DNA of 64,000 nucleotides from Pseudomaricurvus alkylphenolicus (GCF_011683955.1 NZ_JAAQPI010000001.1:868001-932000), one strand, 5' to 3'; shown: positions 34,607 to 44,486, numbered from the stretch's first letter. Notes: generated by a model not told the origin, from the sequence alone. Made by a program: numbers and translations.

Positions 34607-37159
34607 TTAGAAAAAACTGGACTGGAGACTTAGGTACCATTCTCGTCCGCGTGCGAATACGCCTTCGGCGTAGCCGATTTGCAGATTTTCGTTGGCGGAG
34701 ACCAAATAGGCTTCATCGGTCAGATTGGTGACACCGCTGATCAGCTCCCACTTGCCCGTTTCACTGGCCAAGCTCAAGTGAGCATTGGTCACGGTATAGG
34801 CTTCTTGCACCACATCTGATTCATTTTCCGCGGTCCCCTCCGTTCTCGACTTGTAGGCAACATCCAGGTGAGGCGTAAGTGTCCATCCACCACCGAGATC
34901 AAACGCGTAGGACACCGACAAACTGCCAGACCACTCGGGAATTCGTGCAAATTCGTTGGAGCGGGGAAAGCGGACTTCCGGCGAGAATTTTCGGTAACGC
35001 GCATTGAGGTAACCTACCTCACCCGAAATAAGCAATGATTGTATGGGAACGAAGGAAAACTCCAGTTCAACGCCGGAAATCTCAGCCTGCGCGGCATTTT
35101 GAGTGATCGTCGCCCCACCGGTCACGTCGGAATTGGTACTGATCTGAATATCTGAGTAGTCGTTATAAAACAATGCGCCACTGATGCGCAGGCCCGCATC
35201 TTTGTCAGTGTATTTGACCCCCAACTCATAGAGGTCCACATATTCGGGGGCGTAGCCAATGGCTTCCAGGCCCGGTGTAGGTTGCAGGTAACGGGAATTA
35301 AAACCACCGCTTTTGAATCCCTCTGAATAGCCCGCGTAAGTCATTAGATGCTGGCTCCAGTCGTAGGAAATTATGGCTCGATGGGTGGTTTCGCGGTAAT
35401 GCGCAGATGCGCTTGGGTCATCGACCAGGACGTCTATCGCCTCTGCCCCAATCAATCGCTGCAGCGTGCCATACCCGTTGCGTTCGCGGGTATGCCGACT
35501 GCCCAGTGTAAGATGAAGATCGTCGACGATATCGTAGGTGATTTCGCCATAAATCGCCCAGCTCCGATTCTCCACTTTGCTAAACAGATTTCCGTCCTGC
35601 AATCGTCCATCGAGTTCGGGCAGAACAATCCGGGTCAGATCACTGGCGGACTCTTCGAAGTAATATAACCCCGACACCCAGTGAAATCGACTGTCACTGG
35701 TATCCCCCGTCAACTGGAACTCCTGACTTAACTGATCCTGACGTAGAGCATTGGAGGTAGAAAAAACATTGAAGGGCGTGTGATCGGAGTCCCTCTGAAA
35801 TGATGCCCTCAATTCACGATACGCGGTGAGAGAACTCAACAATCCCCATTCACTTTCATAATCCAACCGCAGAGAGCCACCGTAAAATTCGTTGTTACTT
35901 TTACTTGGAAAGGTGCTGGCGGTTCGATGCTTTGATGAATTCAGCCATGCGGGTCCAAAGCACAGCCGGCTGGAATTTTGAATTGCTGAGCTACAGCCTT
36001 GCTCTGCGGCCTCTCCCATAGGGGCGAAATTGGTTCTCAACGCGATCTCGGCGTCTGCAAATAGATTGAGCGGTACGTTGGCTGCGCCATTTTCCTGATT
36101 GCGGTTGAAATCGGAATCGAGCGACAGCGTCAATAGTTCGCTAATATTCCACAGGATTCGGGATCGAACAGCCAGGGCATCATCATCACCCAATGCCGCA
36201 CCATTACCATCGGTGACGTAGCCGTCACGCTTTCTGATGGAAACATTGTAACGACTAAACAGGGTTTCGCTTAGGGGCAGATTTAACATGCCGTGGACGT
36301 CGCGGCGTTGATTTTCCCCTAGAGTGATAGACAGCGCCGCGTCCAAGTCTTTCGCTGGCGACTTTGAAATAAACTGGACGGCACCACCAATGGTATTGCG
36401 ACCATAGAGTGTGCCTTGAGGCCCTCGCAAGACTTCCACTCGTTCCATATCGAACAATGCTTTTGTGGCGCCGATTGTGCGCGCAATGTATACGCCATCC
36501 ACATAGATGCCAACGCCGGGATTCACGTTGATGGTAAAATCCAGTTGGCCAATGCCCCTCAGAAACAGCGCCATCGCATCGGAATTACCGGAGATCGGAG
36601 AAACCGTGTCGATATCCAGATTGGCCACCGCCCGCGACAGTTGCGAAGCGTTTTCCAGTTTTCTCAACGTCAATTCGTCGTCGGTAATGGCCTTCACTGA
36701 CAGAGGCGCATTTTGCAAGTCTTCGGCCCGGCGGCGGGAGGTAATCGTTACCTCTTCGATTTCAAAGGTGGCGACCTCGGTTTCTGATTCTCCGGTTGAA
36801 TCTTCCTGCAGGAGAAGGATTACGATAGCACCTTTGTGTCCCCGCTCAAACGTCAGCCCGGAGCCCTGCAGCAAAATCGTCAGTGCGTCCTCGTTGGTAA
36901 ACTCTCCAATCAACGTGCGGCTTTTTCTGCCACGCACCAGTTGATGCGCAACAAATAATGCTTGCTTGGACTGTTTGGAAAACGCCTTGAGCGCGTGGCG
37001 CATGTCCTGGGACGGAATGTTAAATTCCGCCGCCAGTGCCGGTGTTGCCCATACGATGGTGAAAAGTAACAAAACAAAAGCATGCGAAGCCCGACGAATG
37101 GTCTTCGAATGACCGGGGTCCAGAGTTGCGATGCGGTTTTTCAACAGTGTCGGACCCAA
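34607..37159 (-). CDS. TonB-dependent receptor with STN signalling domain
   Basis: The 850-residue product has an N-terminal signal peptide after a short basic stretch (ASHAFVLLLFTIVWATPALA), then an STN domain (about residues 44-100: FNIPSQDMRHALKAFSKQSK to DALTILLQGSGLTFE) that contacts FecR, then a plug domain (FLRGIGQLDFT, IYVDGVYIAR, EVLRGPQGTLYGRNTIGG) and a barrel ending WYLSLQSSFF. It starts at TTG 37159, seven bases after the fecR-type stop; no ATG precedes the signal peptide. It is the third gene of a sigma factor-FecR-receptor operon. The ligand is unknown. It is paralogous to the divergent receptor at 38964. Confidence 0.92.
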   Translation of the reverse strand: MGPTLLKNRIATLDPGHSKTIRRASHAFVLLLFTIVWATPALAAEFNIPSQDMRHALKAFSKQSKQALFVAHQLVRGRKSRTLIGEFTNEDALTILLQGSGLTFERGHKGAIVILLLQEDSTGESETEVATFEIEEVTITSRRRAEDLQNAPLSVKAITDDELTLRKLENASQLSRAVANLDIDTVSPISGNSDAMALFLRGIGQLDFTINVNPGVGIYVDGVYIARTIGATKALFDMERVEVLRGPQGTLYGRNTIGGAVQFISKSPAKDLDAALSITLGENQRRDVHGMLNLPLSETLFSRYNVSIRKRDGYVTDGNGAALGDDDALAVRSRILWNISELLTLSLDSDFNRNQENGAANVPLNLFADAEIALRTNFAPMGEAAEQGCSSAIQNSSRLCFGPAWLNSSKHRTASTFPSKSNNEFYGGSLRLDYESEWGLLSSLTAYRELRASFQRDSDHTPFNVFSTSNALRQDQLSQEFQLTGDTSDSRFHWVSGLYYFEESASDLTRIVLPELDGRLQDGNLFSKVENRSWAIYGEITYDIVDDLHLTLGSRHTRERNGYGTLQRLIGAEAIDVLVDDPSASAHYRETTHRAIISYDWSQHLMTYAGYSEGFKSGGFNSRYLQPTPGLEAIGYAPEYVDLYELGVKYTDKDAGLRISGALFYNDYSDIQISTNSDVTGGATITQNAAQAEISGVELEFSFVPIQSLLISGEVGYLNARYRKFSPEVRFPRSNEFARIPEWSGSLSVSYAFDLGGGWTLTPHLDVAYKSRTEGTAENESDVVQEAYTVTNAHLSLASETGKWELISGVTNLTDEAYLVSANENLQIGYAEGVFARGREWYLSLQSSFF

Positions 37160-37165
37160 AATGTA

Positions 37166-38173
37166 TTATTCTTGTAAGGCGCGATCTCGAAAGATAAACA
37201 CATTGCCATCGCGATGACGCCACTTTACCCCCGCCGTCTGCCGAAGGCCATAGAGTAGGGATTCCAGATCTCCGATATCGAAGTAAGCATCAATCTTGAT
37301 CGATTTAAGTGATTCATCCTGGATGATCAACTTCTTAACCGAATAGCGATTGACCTCCTCCACCAGCTCCGCCAGGGAAGTATCCGTAAAGCTGAGTCGA
37401 CCGTGTTGCCACTGAGTCACTTTGTCGACGTCCTCAATCACCCGGGGCTCGGAGATGTCTTTTTGGGAAAAAAGCAGGCTTTGATTGGGCGCCAAAACAC
37501 GACTATCTGCGGTGGCGTTGACTTGTACCTTGCCCTCCAGCAGGGCAACCAGAACCCTCTCATGCTTCTCCTCTTTGCGGATCGTAAACCGGGTTCCCAG
37601 CGCAACCACCTCACCGCCATCAACATCAACGGTGAATGGCCGCTCTTTATCGTGAGCAACCTCAAACAATATCTCACCCCGGGTCATCACCAGTTTTCTG
37701 CCACTTCGGGAATAACTCACCTGCACTTCGCTTTGGGTATTTAACGTGATTTCAGACCCGTCAGACAGCAACACAGACTGCCGCTCCCCGGTGGCCGTCC
37801 GATAGACGTGGCTCTCTAACCCAAAATAACCCAGGCCCATGGGGCCGGCAAGTACCACCAGTATGCCCAGTACCGCGACACACGCCGCCTGCAACAAGAC
37901 CCTCCGCGAGCCCCACTCGGATAATCGTGTGATACCCGCTGATTCGCCAGGAGGCACCAGTGTATTCGCAATATCCGGGTCCTTGCCCAATTGACCCACC
38001 ACCTCCCAGGCTTGTTCGCACCTGGCGTAGGCAGCTTCGGCCATGGGGTCCTGAATCCACTCCAGAAAGGCATCATACTGCTCCTCGGTGGCGGATTCCC
38101 CGTCACTGATAACCAAGTACCATTGCACGGCTTCGTCGTCGAGGGTGGTCCTGGATTTCAACGGCTTGCTCAA
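37166..38173 (-). CDS. FecR-family anti-sigma / sigma regulator
   Basis: The 335-residue protein has an N-terminal cytoplasmic DUF4880-type segment (EAVQWYLVISDGESATEEQYDAFLEWI), one membrane helix (VLLQAACVAVLGILVVLAGPMGLGYF), and a periplasmic FecR domain (YRTATGERQSVLLSDGSEITLNTQSEV, VALGTRFTIR) plus a C-terminal STN-like part (YFDIGDLESLLYGLRQTAGVKW). It relays receptor occupancy to the sigma factor. It starts at TTG 38173 with GGAG 7 bases upstream; that TTGA overlaps the sigma TGA stop. Confidence 0.92.
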   Translation of the reverse strand: MSKPLKSRTTLDDEAVQWYLVISDGESATEEQYDAFLEWIQDPMAEAAYARCEQAWEVVGQLGKDPDIANTLVPPGESAGITRLSEWGSRRVLLQAACVAVLGILVVLAGPMGLGYFGLESHVYRTATGERQSVLLSDGSEITLNTQSEVQVSYSRSGRKLVMTRGEILFEVAHDKERPFTVDVDGGEVVALGTRFTIRKEEKHERVLVALLEGKVQVNATADSRVLAPNQSLLFSQKDISEPRVIEDVDKVTQWQHGRLSFTDTSLAELVEEVNRYSVKKLIIQDESLKSIKIDAYFDIGDLESLLYGLRQTAGVKWRHRDGNVFIFRDRALQE

Positions 38174-38733
38174 TTCTTTACTCCGGTTTCTTTAATTGCC
38201 CTCACTTGGCAATAAACAAATGCTTCACTCAAATAACGTTCTACAGTACGCAGCGGTATGTTCAATTTGTCCGAAATGGCTTTGCAGGTCATGCCCTCCA
38301 GCCGTTTCATCAGGAACACCTTGCGCTTTTTCTCAGGCAGCTCCATCAGTGCCTGCTTCATCAGCAGCATCTGCTGTGCCAGCTGCAGCGTGTTTTCCGG
38401 CGATGCTTCCAGCGTGGGCAAGTTATCCAAATCGACGTCTTCACGGGCCTGCTGATTCTGCCGGTGCTCCCGCCGGTAGCGATCACGCACCAGATTGGTG
38501 GCAACCGACAGCAAATAGGCCTTTGGTGTATCCACCAGCTTTTCCGGCTGATTCTGCCGAATCACCCGAAAATAGACGTTTTGCAATTCATCCAGCGCCT
38601 CATCCTGGGTATAACCATGCCTCCGGAAGAAACCAGTGATCACACTGTTGTACTGCCGGTAGATTTCCTCATAAAACTGCTGACTCTCACGAGTCAGGGT
38701 GTTTTGCGGCAGGGATGTACATTTGTTCGCCAT
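38170..38733 (-). CDS. FecI-like ECF sigma factor
   Basis: The 187-residue sigma-70 family protein has region 2 (FYEEIYRQYNSVITGFFRRHGYTQDEALDELQNVYFRVI, then PKAYLLSVATNLVRDRYRRE) and region 4 (LMELPEKKRKVFLMKRLEGMTCKAISDKLNIPLRTVERYL). It should direct RNA polymerase to the promoter of the receptor gene when released by FecR. Its stop overlaps the FecR start by four bases. It diverges from the receptor at 38964 across 230 bp, which may hold a promoter it recognises. Confidence 0.93.
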   Translation of the reverse strand: MANKCTSLPQNTLTRESQQFYEEIYRQYNSVITGFFRRHGYTQDEALDELQNVYFRVIRQNQPEKLVDTPKAYLLSVATNLVRDRYRREHRQNQQAREDVDLDNLPTLEASPENTLQLAQQMLLMKQALMELPEKKRKVFLMKRLEGMTCKAISDKLNIPLRTVERYLSEAFVYCQVRAIKETGVKN

Positions 38734-38963
38734 GCTTATGTCGTTCTATTAGCGTCGTTATTGTATATAGCCGATCGTTATATCGGGCAATTCACCTCTC
38801 CGTACTCTATAAAAACGTCCCACTTTTGAATTCCCGCCAATATTTTTCGAAAGACGTTAAAAACATCCAAAATGTCAGATTTTCAAAGAAACTTTGGCGG
38901 GAACCCGAAAACCCGGCGTTTACCTAGGGGTGTCATATCAATAACGAAAGAGAGACGAGCCTC

Positions 38964-41321
38964 ATGAGAAATCACCGCAACACCCTGACTCAGTATAGTA
39001 TTTCCCCCCTGGCCAAAGCGGTAATGAGCATCGGCCTGACCACCCTGATCAGCACCGGCCACGTCAATGCCGCCAGCGGCTTCCAGCTTGAAGAGGTTGT
39101 GGTCACTGCTCGTAAAGTGGAAGAAAACCTTCAGGATGCCCCACTGGCCGTCTCCGCGTTTACCGGCGAGGGCCTTGAGCAACGGGGCTTTGCCGACATC
39201 TCTGCCGTCGCCCAATCCACACCGAACCTGGTGTTCGACACCTCGCCTCCCATCTCCGGGAACTCCGCCGGTGCGGCCGTATTCCTGCGCGGTGTGGGAC
39301 AGCTCGACTTTACCGTCAATGTGGATCCCGGCGTGGGAGTTTATGTGGATGGGGTCTATATGTCCCGCTCAGTAGGCAGTGTGGTGGACCTGATTGATGT
39401 GGAACGGCTGGAAATTCTGCGCGGCCCGCAGGGAACCCTGTTCGGGCGCAACACCATCGGCGGTGCCGTACAACTGTTTTCCAAACAGCCCTCTGAAGAG
39501 TTTGGCGGCTTCGCCAGCATGACACTGGGCAGTGACAGCCGTACCGACTTTCAATTGTCCATGGATGTGCCGCTCACCGACAACCTGCTGAGCAAGTTTT
39601 CCGTGCTCTCCCGCCAGCGCGACGGCTACGTGACCGATGGTCGCGGAGTGGAGCTCGGCGATGACGACTCCCTGAGCGCTAGAGCGCAATTTGAACTGCG
39701 GTCCACCGACAATCTGACCATCGCTCTGGCCCTTGATGCCACTCGGGACAGAGAGAACGGCACGGCGAATGTTGCGACAGAATTGTTCCCCGGCAGTGTT
39801 CCCAACACCCGCAGCGGGGCCGACGGCATGCCCACCCGCTATAACAACCTGTTTGCGATTCCCAGTACCTCCTGTACCGAGGACACATTGACAACCGACC
39901 GAGGATGCTTTGGCCCACAATGGGAAACCGGCAGCACGACACGTACAGAAAGCACCTTTCCACTCACCAAAACCGACAACGACATTTTAGGCGGTGCGCT
40001 GACCCTGACCTACGATATGGACTGGGCTACCTTTAAGTCCATCACCGCCGTTCGCAGCCTGGAATCCGAGTTCGGCCGCGACTCCGACCATTCCCCCTAC
40101 CCCATTTTTGCCACCGCCAACGTCCAGGAGCACGACCAGTTCAGTCAGGAGTTTCAGATCACTGGCGAATCCGAAAACCTGCGCTGGGTTGCCGGCCTCT
40201 ACTACTTTGAAGAAGAAGCTGACGAACTGACCCAGATTTACCTACCCGCCTTCGGCGGCCCCGTGGTGTTGAACGGCGTCTTTGACAACCATGTGGAAAA
40301 CAAGAGCACCGCACTTTACGGCGAACTGACCTACGATTTCAGCGACGCCTGGAGTCTAACCGTTGGTCTGCGCGGCACCGACGAAACCAAAGAATATGTA
40401 TCCGACCAGGGCTTCGTCGTATTGGGACTGCTGTCTGATCCAAACGTCGAATCCAATGCCAGCTACAAGGTCGACGTCAACCCGAATGACTTTGTCGTGA
40501 CCCTGGTCGACGAACCCGGTGCCGAAGTGGACTACACCGAAACCACCACCCGCATGACCCTGGCTTACCACCCCAACGAAGACTTGATGCTCTATGGAAC
40601 CTACGCCGACGGTTTCAAAAGCGGTGGCTTTAACCCCCGTTACCTGGCACCCGCACCCGATCTGAGGGCCGTCGCCTTCGACCCGGAATACGTCGACATG
40701 CTGGAATTTGGCGTGAAGTACACCAGCCCGGATAATACTCTGCGCATTAACGCCGCGGCCTTCATCAATGACTACGACGATATCCAGATCAGTACCAACC
40801 CCGACTTCACCGGCGGCGCCACCATCACGCAAAACGCCGCCAAAGCACAGATCACCGGGCTGGAAATGGAATTCACCTATGTGCCCAGCGATGCACTCTT
40901 GATTGAGGGCGGGTTTGGCTACCTGAACGCTGAATATGATGAGCTGTCGGAGGACGTCTCCTTTTCCCCCGACAATGAACTGGCTCGCGTCCCCGAGTTT
41001 ACCGGCAACCTTGGCCTCTCCTACCGATATGTTCTCAGCCAGGGGGGCACCATCACTCCCCGCCTTGACCTGACCTATCGCTCCGAGACAGAGGGTACGG
41101 CCGAAAACGATCCCCAGGCTCACGAAGACGCCTACTCCCTGCTCAACATCAGCGCCGCCTACCAGCCGGAGGGCGAAAACTGGCTGCTGACGCTAGGCGT
41201 CAGCAACGCCACCGACGAAGAATACTTTAACTCCGTCAACGTCAACCAACGCCTGGGTTATGCAGAAGCCGCTTACGCCAGAGGACGGGAATACTACCTC
41301 TCTGCAAAATATAAATTCTGA
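38964..41321 (+). CDS. TonB-dependent receptor without STN domain, paralogue of the FecIR-linked receptor
   Basis: The 785-residue protein has a signal peptide ending near TGHVNAA, the TonB-box region QLEEVVVTARK, a plug (VFLRGVGQLDFTVNVDPG, VYVDGVYMSR, EILRGPQGTLFGRNTIGG) and a barrel ending YYLSAKYKF. It shares many exact stretches with the divergent receptor at 34607, for example DGFKSGGFN, PEYVD and GGATITQNAA, so they are duplicates. It lacks the N-terminal STN signalling domain. It may transport the same ligand while the other copy signals, which is inference. Confidence 0.93.
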   Translation: MRNHRNTLTQYSISPLAKAVMSIGLTTLISTGHVNAASGFQLEEVVVTARKVEENLQDAPLAVSAFTGEGLEQRGFADISAVAQSTPNLVFDTSPPISGNSAGAAVFLRGVGQLDFTVNVDPGVGVYVDGVYMSRSVGSVVDLIDVERLEILRGPQGTLFGRNTIGGAVQLFSKQPSEEFGGFASMTLGSDSRTDFQLSMDVPLTDNLLSKFSVLSRQRDGYVTDGRGVELGDDDSLSARAQFELRSTDNLTIALALDATRDRENGTANVATELFPGSVPNTRSGADGMPTRYNNLFAIPSTSCTEDTLTTDRGCFGPQWETGSTTRTESTFPLTKTDNDILGGALTLTYDMDWATFKSITAVRSLESEFGRDSDHSPYPIFATANVQEHDQFSQEFQITGESENLRWVAGLYYFEEEADELTQIYLPAFGGPVVLNGVFDNHVENKSTALYGELTYDFSDAWSLTVGLRGTDETKEYVSDQGFVVLGLLSDPNVESNASYKVDVNPNDFVVTLVDEPGAEVDYTETTTRMTLAYHPNEDLMLYGTYADGFKSGGFNPRYLAPAPDLRAVAFDPEYVDMLEFGVKYTSPDNTLRINAAAFINDYDDIQISTNPDFTGGATITQNAAKAQITGLEMEFTYVPSDALLIEGGFGYLNAEYDELSEDVSFSPDNELARVPEFTGNLGLSYRYVLSQGGTITPRLDLTYRSETEGTAENDPQAHEDAYSLLNISAAYQPEGENWLLTLGVSNATDEEYFNSVNVNQRLGYAEAAYARGREYYLSAKYKF

Positions 41322-41347
41322 GACACTACGCGTCATATTGACCACGA

Positions 41348-41380
41348 GGTGGATTACGCTCTGCTAATCCACCCTTCTAC
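41348..41380 (-). repeat. REP-like palindromic element, copy 1
   Basis: GGTGGATTA and TAATCCACC form a 9-bp stem around an 8-base loop, with GTAG at the 5' end on the minus strand, as in GTAG-type REP elements. It lies 26 bases after a receptor stop and may also act in transcript ending. A second related copy is at 42683. Confidence 0.65.
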
Positions 41381-41410
41381 GAATTCATTTCACTGTGGAC
41401 CGAGTATCAA

Positions 41411-42664
41411 ATGAATGAATCCACCGCTACCCTGGAACAGCCCCTGCCCAAACGCTCCCTATTGGCTGCCGTCGGCCCCGGCATCCTCTTTGCCGCGACC
41501 TGTATCGGCACCTCACACCTGGTGCAATCCACCCGCGCCGGCGCCAACTACGGCCTGGCCATGGGGGCGCTCATCCTTCTGGCCTGCGCCATCAAATATC
41601 CCGCGTTTCGATTTGGCGCCGACTACGCCGCAGCGACAGGCAACACCCTGCTTAACAGCTACAGCCACCAAGGCCGGTGGGCCGTCGCCGTCTGTGTGCT
41701 GGAAATACTCGCCACCATGTTTATCGCCACAGCCGCCATTGTCCTTGTCACTGCGGGACTGATGAAAAACGTACTGTCACTGAACATCAACATTGTGTTT
41801 ACTTCCACACTACTGCTTGGGCTTACGGCAGCTATACTCATCGGTGGAAAATTTCACCTGTTCGAAAAAGTCACCAAAGCCTTTGTACTACTGTTTCTGG
41901 TCCTGATCCTTACCGCCGTCGCCCTCGCCTTGCCGGAGCTCGATATTTCAGCTGCCTTCACAACACAACCTTTCACCCCTGACCGCAATACCCTGCTGTT
42001 TATGATTGCCGTCGCCGGTTGGATGCCCGCCGCCATGGGCGCATCCATATTTCAGTCCATCTGGGTCTGTGCGAAGTCAAAAGACCTGGGCCGCCCGATG
42101 GAAATACGCGAAACCCAATTCGATTTCAACCTCGGTTACGGCATGACCGTGCTCCTGGCGCTGGCCTTTCTGGTACTGGGCACCGTGCTCATGTTCCAAC
42201 CCGGCATCGCCACCGCCACCTCTGCCAATGGATTTGCCGAACAACTGATCAGCCTCTTCACCCAATCCATCGGTGACTGGGCGTACCCCGTTATTGCCGC
42301 CGCCGCAGTCGCTGTTATGTTTTCCACACTGCTAACATTGGTAGACGCCTGCCCACGTGCGTTAGAACGACTGATTGCGGAAGGCGAAAAGCGCTACTAC
42401 CCACCATTGGTTATTTTGCAGTGCGTTGGAGCAATGATTATTCTGTTGTTCTTTTTGAATTCGTTTAAAGCGTTTATCGACTTCGCCACCAGTGTCGCTT
42501 TTTTGCTGGCTCCCTTGATCGCCTGGATGAATCACATGGCAATGCGGTCTAAAGAAGTACCCCAAAAACTAAGGCCTTCTAAGGGTTTAGTCATCTGGAG
42601 CTGGATGGGAATTGGAATTACCAGCGCGTTCGCGCTGGCCTATTTGTATTTGACTTTTGAATAA
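41411..42664 (+). CDS. Nramp-related membrane transporter lacking canonical metal-site motifs
   Basis: The 417-residue protein has about eleven membrane helices with the Nramp/LeuT arrangement: GPGILFAATCIGTSHLVQSTRAGANYG in TM1 and VAGWMPAAMGASIFQSIWV in TM6. Classic Nramp proteins have DPGN in TM1 and MPH in TM6, which bind Mn or Fe. Here TM1 has CIGTSH and TM6 has MPA, so the normal metal site is absent. Such divergent relatives have other or unknown substrates. It follows the STN-less receptor by 89 bp, with a REP-like element between. The ribosome site is weak. Confidence 0.8.
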   Translation: MNESTATLEQPLPKRSLLAAVGPGILFAATCIGTSHLVQSTRAGANYGLAMGALILLACAIKYPAFRFGADYAAATGNTLLNSYSHQGRWAVAVCVLEILATMFIATAAIVLVTAGLMKNVLSLNINIVFTSTLLLGLTAAILIGGKFHLFEKVTKAFVLLFLVLILTAVALALPELDISAAFTTQPFTPDRNTLLFMIAVAGWMPAAMGASIFQSIWVCAKSKDLGRPMEIRETQFDFNLGYGMTVLLALAFLVLGTVLMFQPGIATATSANGFAEQLISLFTQSIGDWAYPVIAAAAVAVMFSTLLTLVDACPRALERLIAEGEKRYYPPLVILQCVGAMIILLFFLNSFKAFIDFATSVAFLLAPLIAWMNHMAMRSKEVPQKLRPSKGLVIWSWMGIGITSAFALAYLYLTFE

Positions 42665-42682
42665 AGATCTCAGCGTATAATT

Positions 42683-42722
42683 GTTGGATTACGAAGCGCT
42701 ACGCGCTTCTAATCCAACCTAC
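42683..42722 (-). repeat. REP-like palindromic element, copy 2
   Basis: GTTGGATTA and TAATCCAAC form a perfect outer stem, and CGAAGCGC with GCGCTTC an inner one, giving a hairpin of about 18 bp; GTAG begins the element on the minus strand. It lies between the Nramp-related gene and the convergent M20 gene and may serve both as a terminator. It resembles copy 1 at 41348. Confidence 0.7.
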
Positions 42723-42789
42723 GCACTTAGCACACTACACTGTAGACGGCTGGGGGCATCAACCACCATTTTTCCGAAGCGCGAAATCT

Positions 42790-44085
42790 CTATTGTTTTT
42801 CGAAATAATCCAACGTCAACCGAACCAAAGCCTCAGTCCCAACCTCCAACGCACTCTCCTCAATATAAAACAAAGGCGAATGGTTACTGGGAGCCGTCAG
42901 CGGATCAGTGCCCTCAGGTGTCACACCCAAAAAGAAAAACAACCCGGGAACCTCATTGGCATAAAACGAAAAATCCTCCGCCCCAGTAATCTTATCAATC
43001 TCCATCACATGGTCGGCACCAGCAACCGCCTCCAACGTCGGCAACATCTCCGTCGTCAGCGCCTTGTCATTCTTAGTCACCGGATAACCTTCAAAAATCT
43101 CAACTTCAGCAGAAGCCCCCATACCCTCCGCCGTATTGGCAGCAATCGTCCGAATACTCTCGAAAATCTGCTGCCGCGTATCCATATCAAAATTGCGGAT
43201 CGTGCCAACCAATTGCACCTCATCGGGAATAATATTGTTGCGCACACCCCCGGCAATCTTGCCAAACGACACGATTGCAGGCTCCTTGGTAATATCCACC
43301 TGTCGACTCACAATCGTCTGAATACCCATCACCATCTGCGCAGCCGTCACGATGGGGTCCACCCCACCCCAAGGTCTCGAACCGTGCGTTTGCCGTCCCT
43401 TCACGGTAATCTCAAAACGATCAGAACTCGCCATTAACGGTCCCTTTCGGTAGCCGATCTTGCCCTCCGCCAAATTCGAGGTCACATGCAAACCAAACAC
43501 CGCATCCGGCTTATTGCGTTTGAAGATGCCCTCCTTAAGCATCAACTCCGCACCGCCCTCTTCACCCTTCGGCGCACCCTCTTCAGCCGGCTGGAAGATA
43601 AACATCACATCACCCTGCAGAGTATCGCGCATACCCGCCAACACCTCGGCCGCTCCCATCAACATCGCCACATGAGCATCATGACCGCAGGCGTGCATAA
43701 TGCCCGTTTCCACCCCCCGATAGTTCGTCCGCTTCTTCGAGGCAAACGGCAAATCCAGCTTCTCCTCCACCGGTAAAGCATCCATATCCGCCCTGAGCGC
43801 AACCGTCTGGCCCGGGCGTTTTCCCTTAAGCAACCCAACCACCCCCGTATGAGCAATATCCGTCTTCACCTCAATCCCCAGTGACCGCAGATGCTGTGCC
43901 ACCAAGGCCGCCGTTTCGAACTCGCGGTTACCCAGCTCCGGATTCTGATGAATATGACGACGCCACTCAATGACTTTAGGCGACACCCCCTTAAGCAACT
44001 TTTGGGGTTCTGCCGCAAAAACCGGAGAAGGCAGAATCAGACTCGCGGCCAACAACAATGATTGGGGGGATTGCAGAAATTTCAT
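42790..44085 (-). CDS. M20-family metallohydrolase (amidohydrolase), exported
   Basis: The 431-residue protein has a signal peptide (MKFLQSPQSLLLAASLILPSPVFA) and the M20D amidohydrolase pattern: VIEWRRHIHQNPELGNREF, ALRADMDALPVEE, GIMHACGHDAHVAMLMGAA with metal-ligand residues, FIFQPAEEGAPKGEEGGAE, and GAEDFSFYANEVPGLFFFLG near the end. Relatives hydrolyse N-acyl amino acids (hippurate, IAA-amino acids) or peptides. ATG 44085 is chosen since AAGGAG lies 5 bases upstream and it opens the signal peptide. It diverges from a large TonB receptor across a 401-bp gap. Confidence 0.9.
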   Translation of the reverse strand: MKFLQSPQSLLLAASLILPSPVFAAEPQKLLKGVSPKVIEWRRHIHQNPELGNREFETAALVAQHLRSLGIEVKTDIAHTGVVGLLKGKRPGQTVALRADMDALPVEEKLDLPFASKKRTNYRGVETGIMHACGHDAHVAMLMGAAEVLAGMRDTLQGDVMFIFQPAEEGAPKGEEGGAELMLKEGIFKRNKPDAVFGLHVTSNLAEGKIGYRKGPLMASSDRFEITVKGRQTHGSRPWGGVDPIVTAAQMVMGIQTIVSRQVDITKEPAIVSFGKIAGGVRNNIIPDEVQLVGTIRNFDMDTRQQIFESIRTIAANTAEGMGASAEVEIFEGYPVTKNDKALTTEMLPTLEAVAGADHVMEIDKITGAEDFSFYANEVPGLFFFLGVTPEGTDPLTAPSNHSPLFYIEESALEVGTEALVRLTLDYFEKQ

Positions 44086-44486
44086 GCGGTCTCCTTGAAT
44101 GGGATGAGTTGTCTGTATAACTGGCAAAAGTGTACTTGTTTTAGTCTATGACGGTTCACACCGCGAACCACGCAATTAATCACCAGATTTAATATCTCTA
44201 TCAGCGAAAGTGATGCCGTTTTACGTACAAACTATTTCGAGCACTTATGACGAAATATAGCGCAAATAAATTGTCCAGCGACTACCGACTGTGAGTAGAC
44301 TCAGTAGCGTTGAGTCTCATAACCATAACAAATGGCTCAATGATCGTGCCCCAGCACACGCACGGTCTTATCAAGGTTTTCGGTTCCAAAACGATTCCTT
44401 TGACTCCAGCCAAAGAAGCCGGGGCAGGTTACATTTGTCTCCCTTTTTTGCGGCGATGTCAAAAAACCAGAGAGGATAAGAATAAG
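44086..44486. other. Divergent promoter region between M20 hydrolase and TonB receptor
   Basis: This 401-bp stretch has no convincing gene: the open frame from 44310 simply extends the receptor frame upstream and lacks a signal peptide. It should hold the promoters of both divergent genes, but no clear operator repeat was found. Confidence 0.4.
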
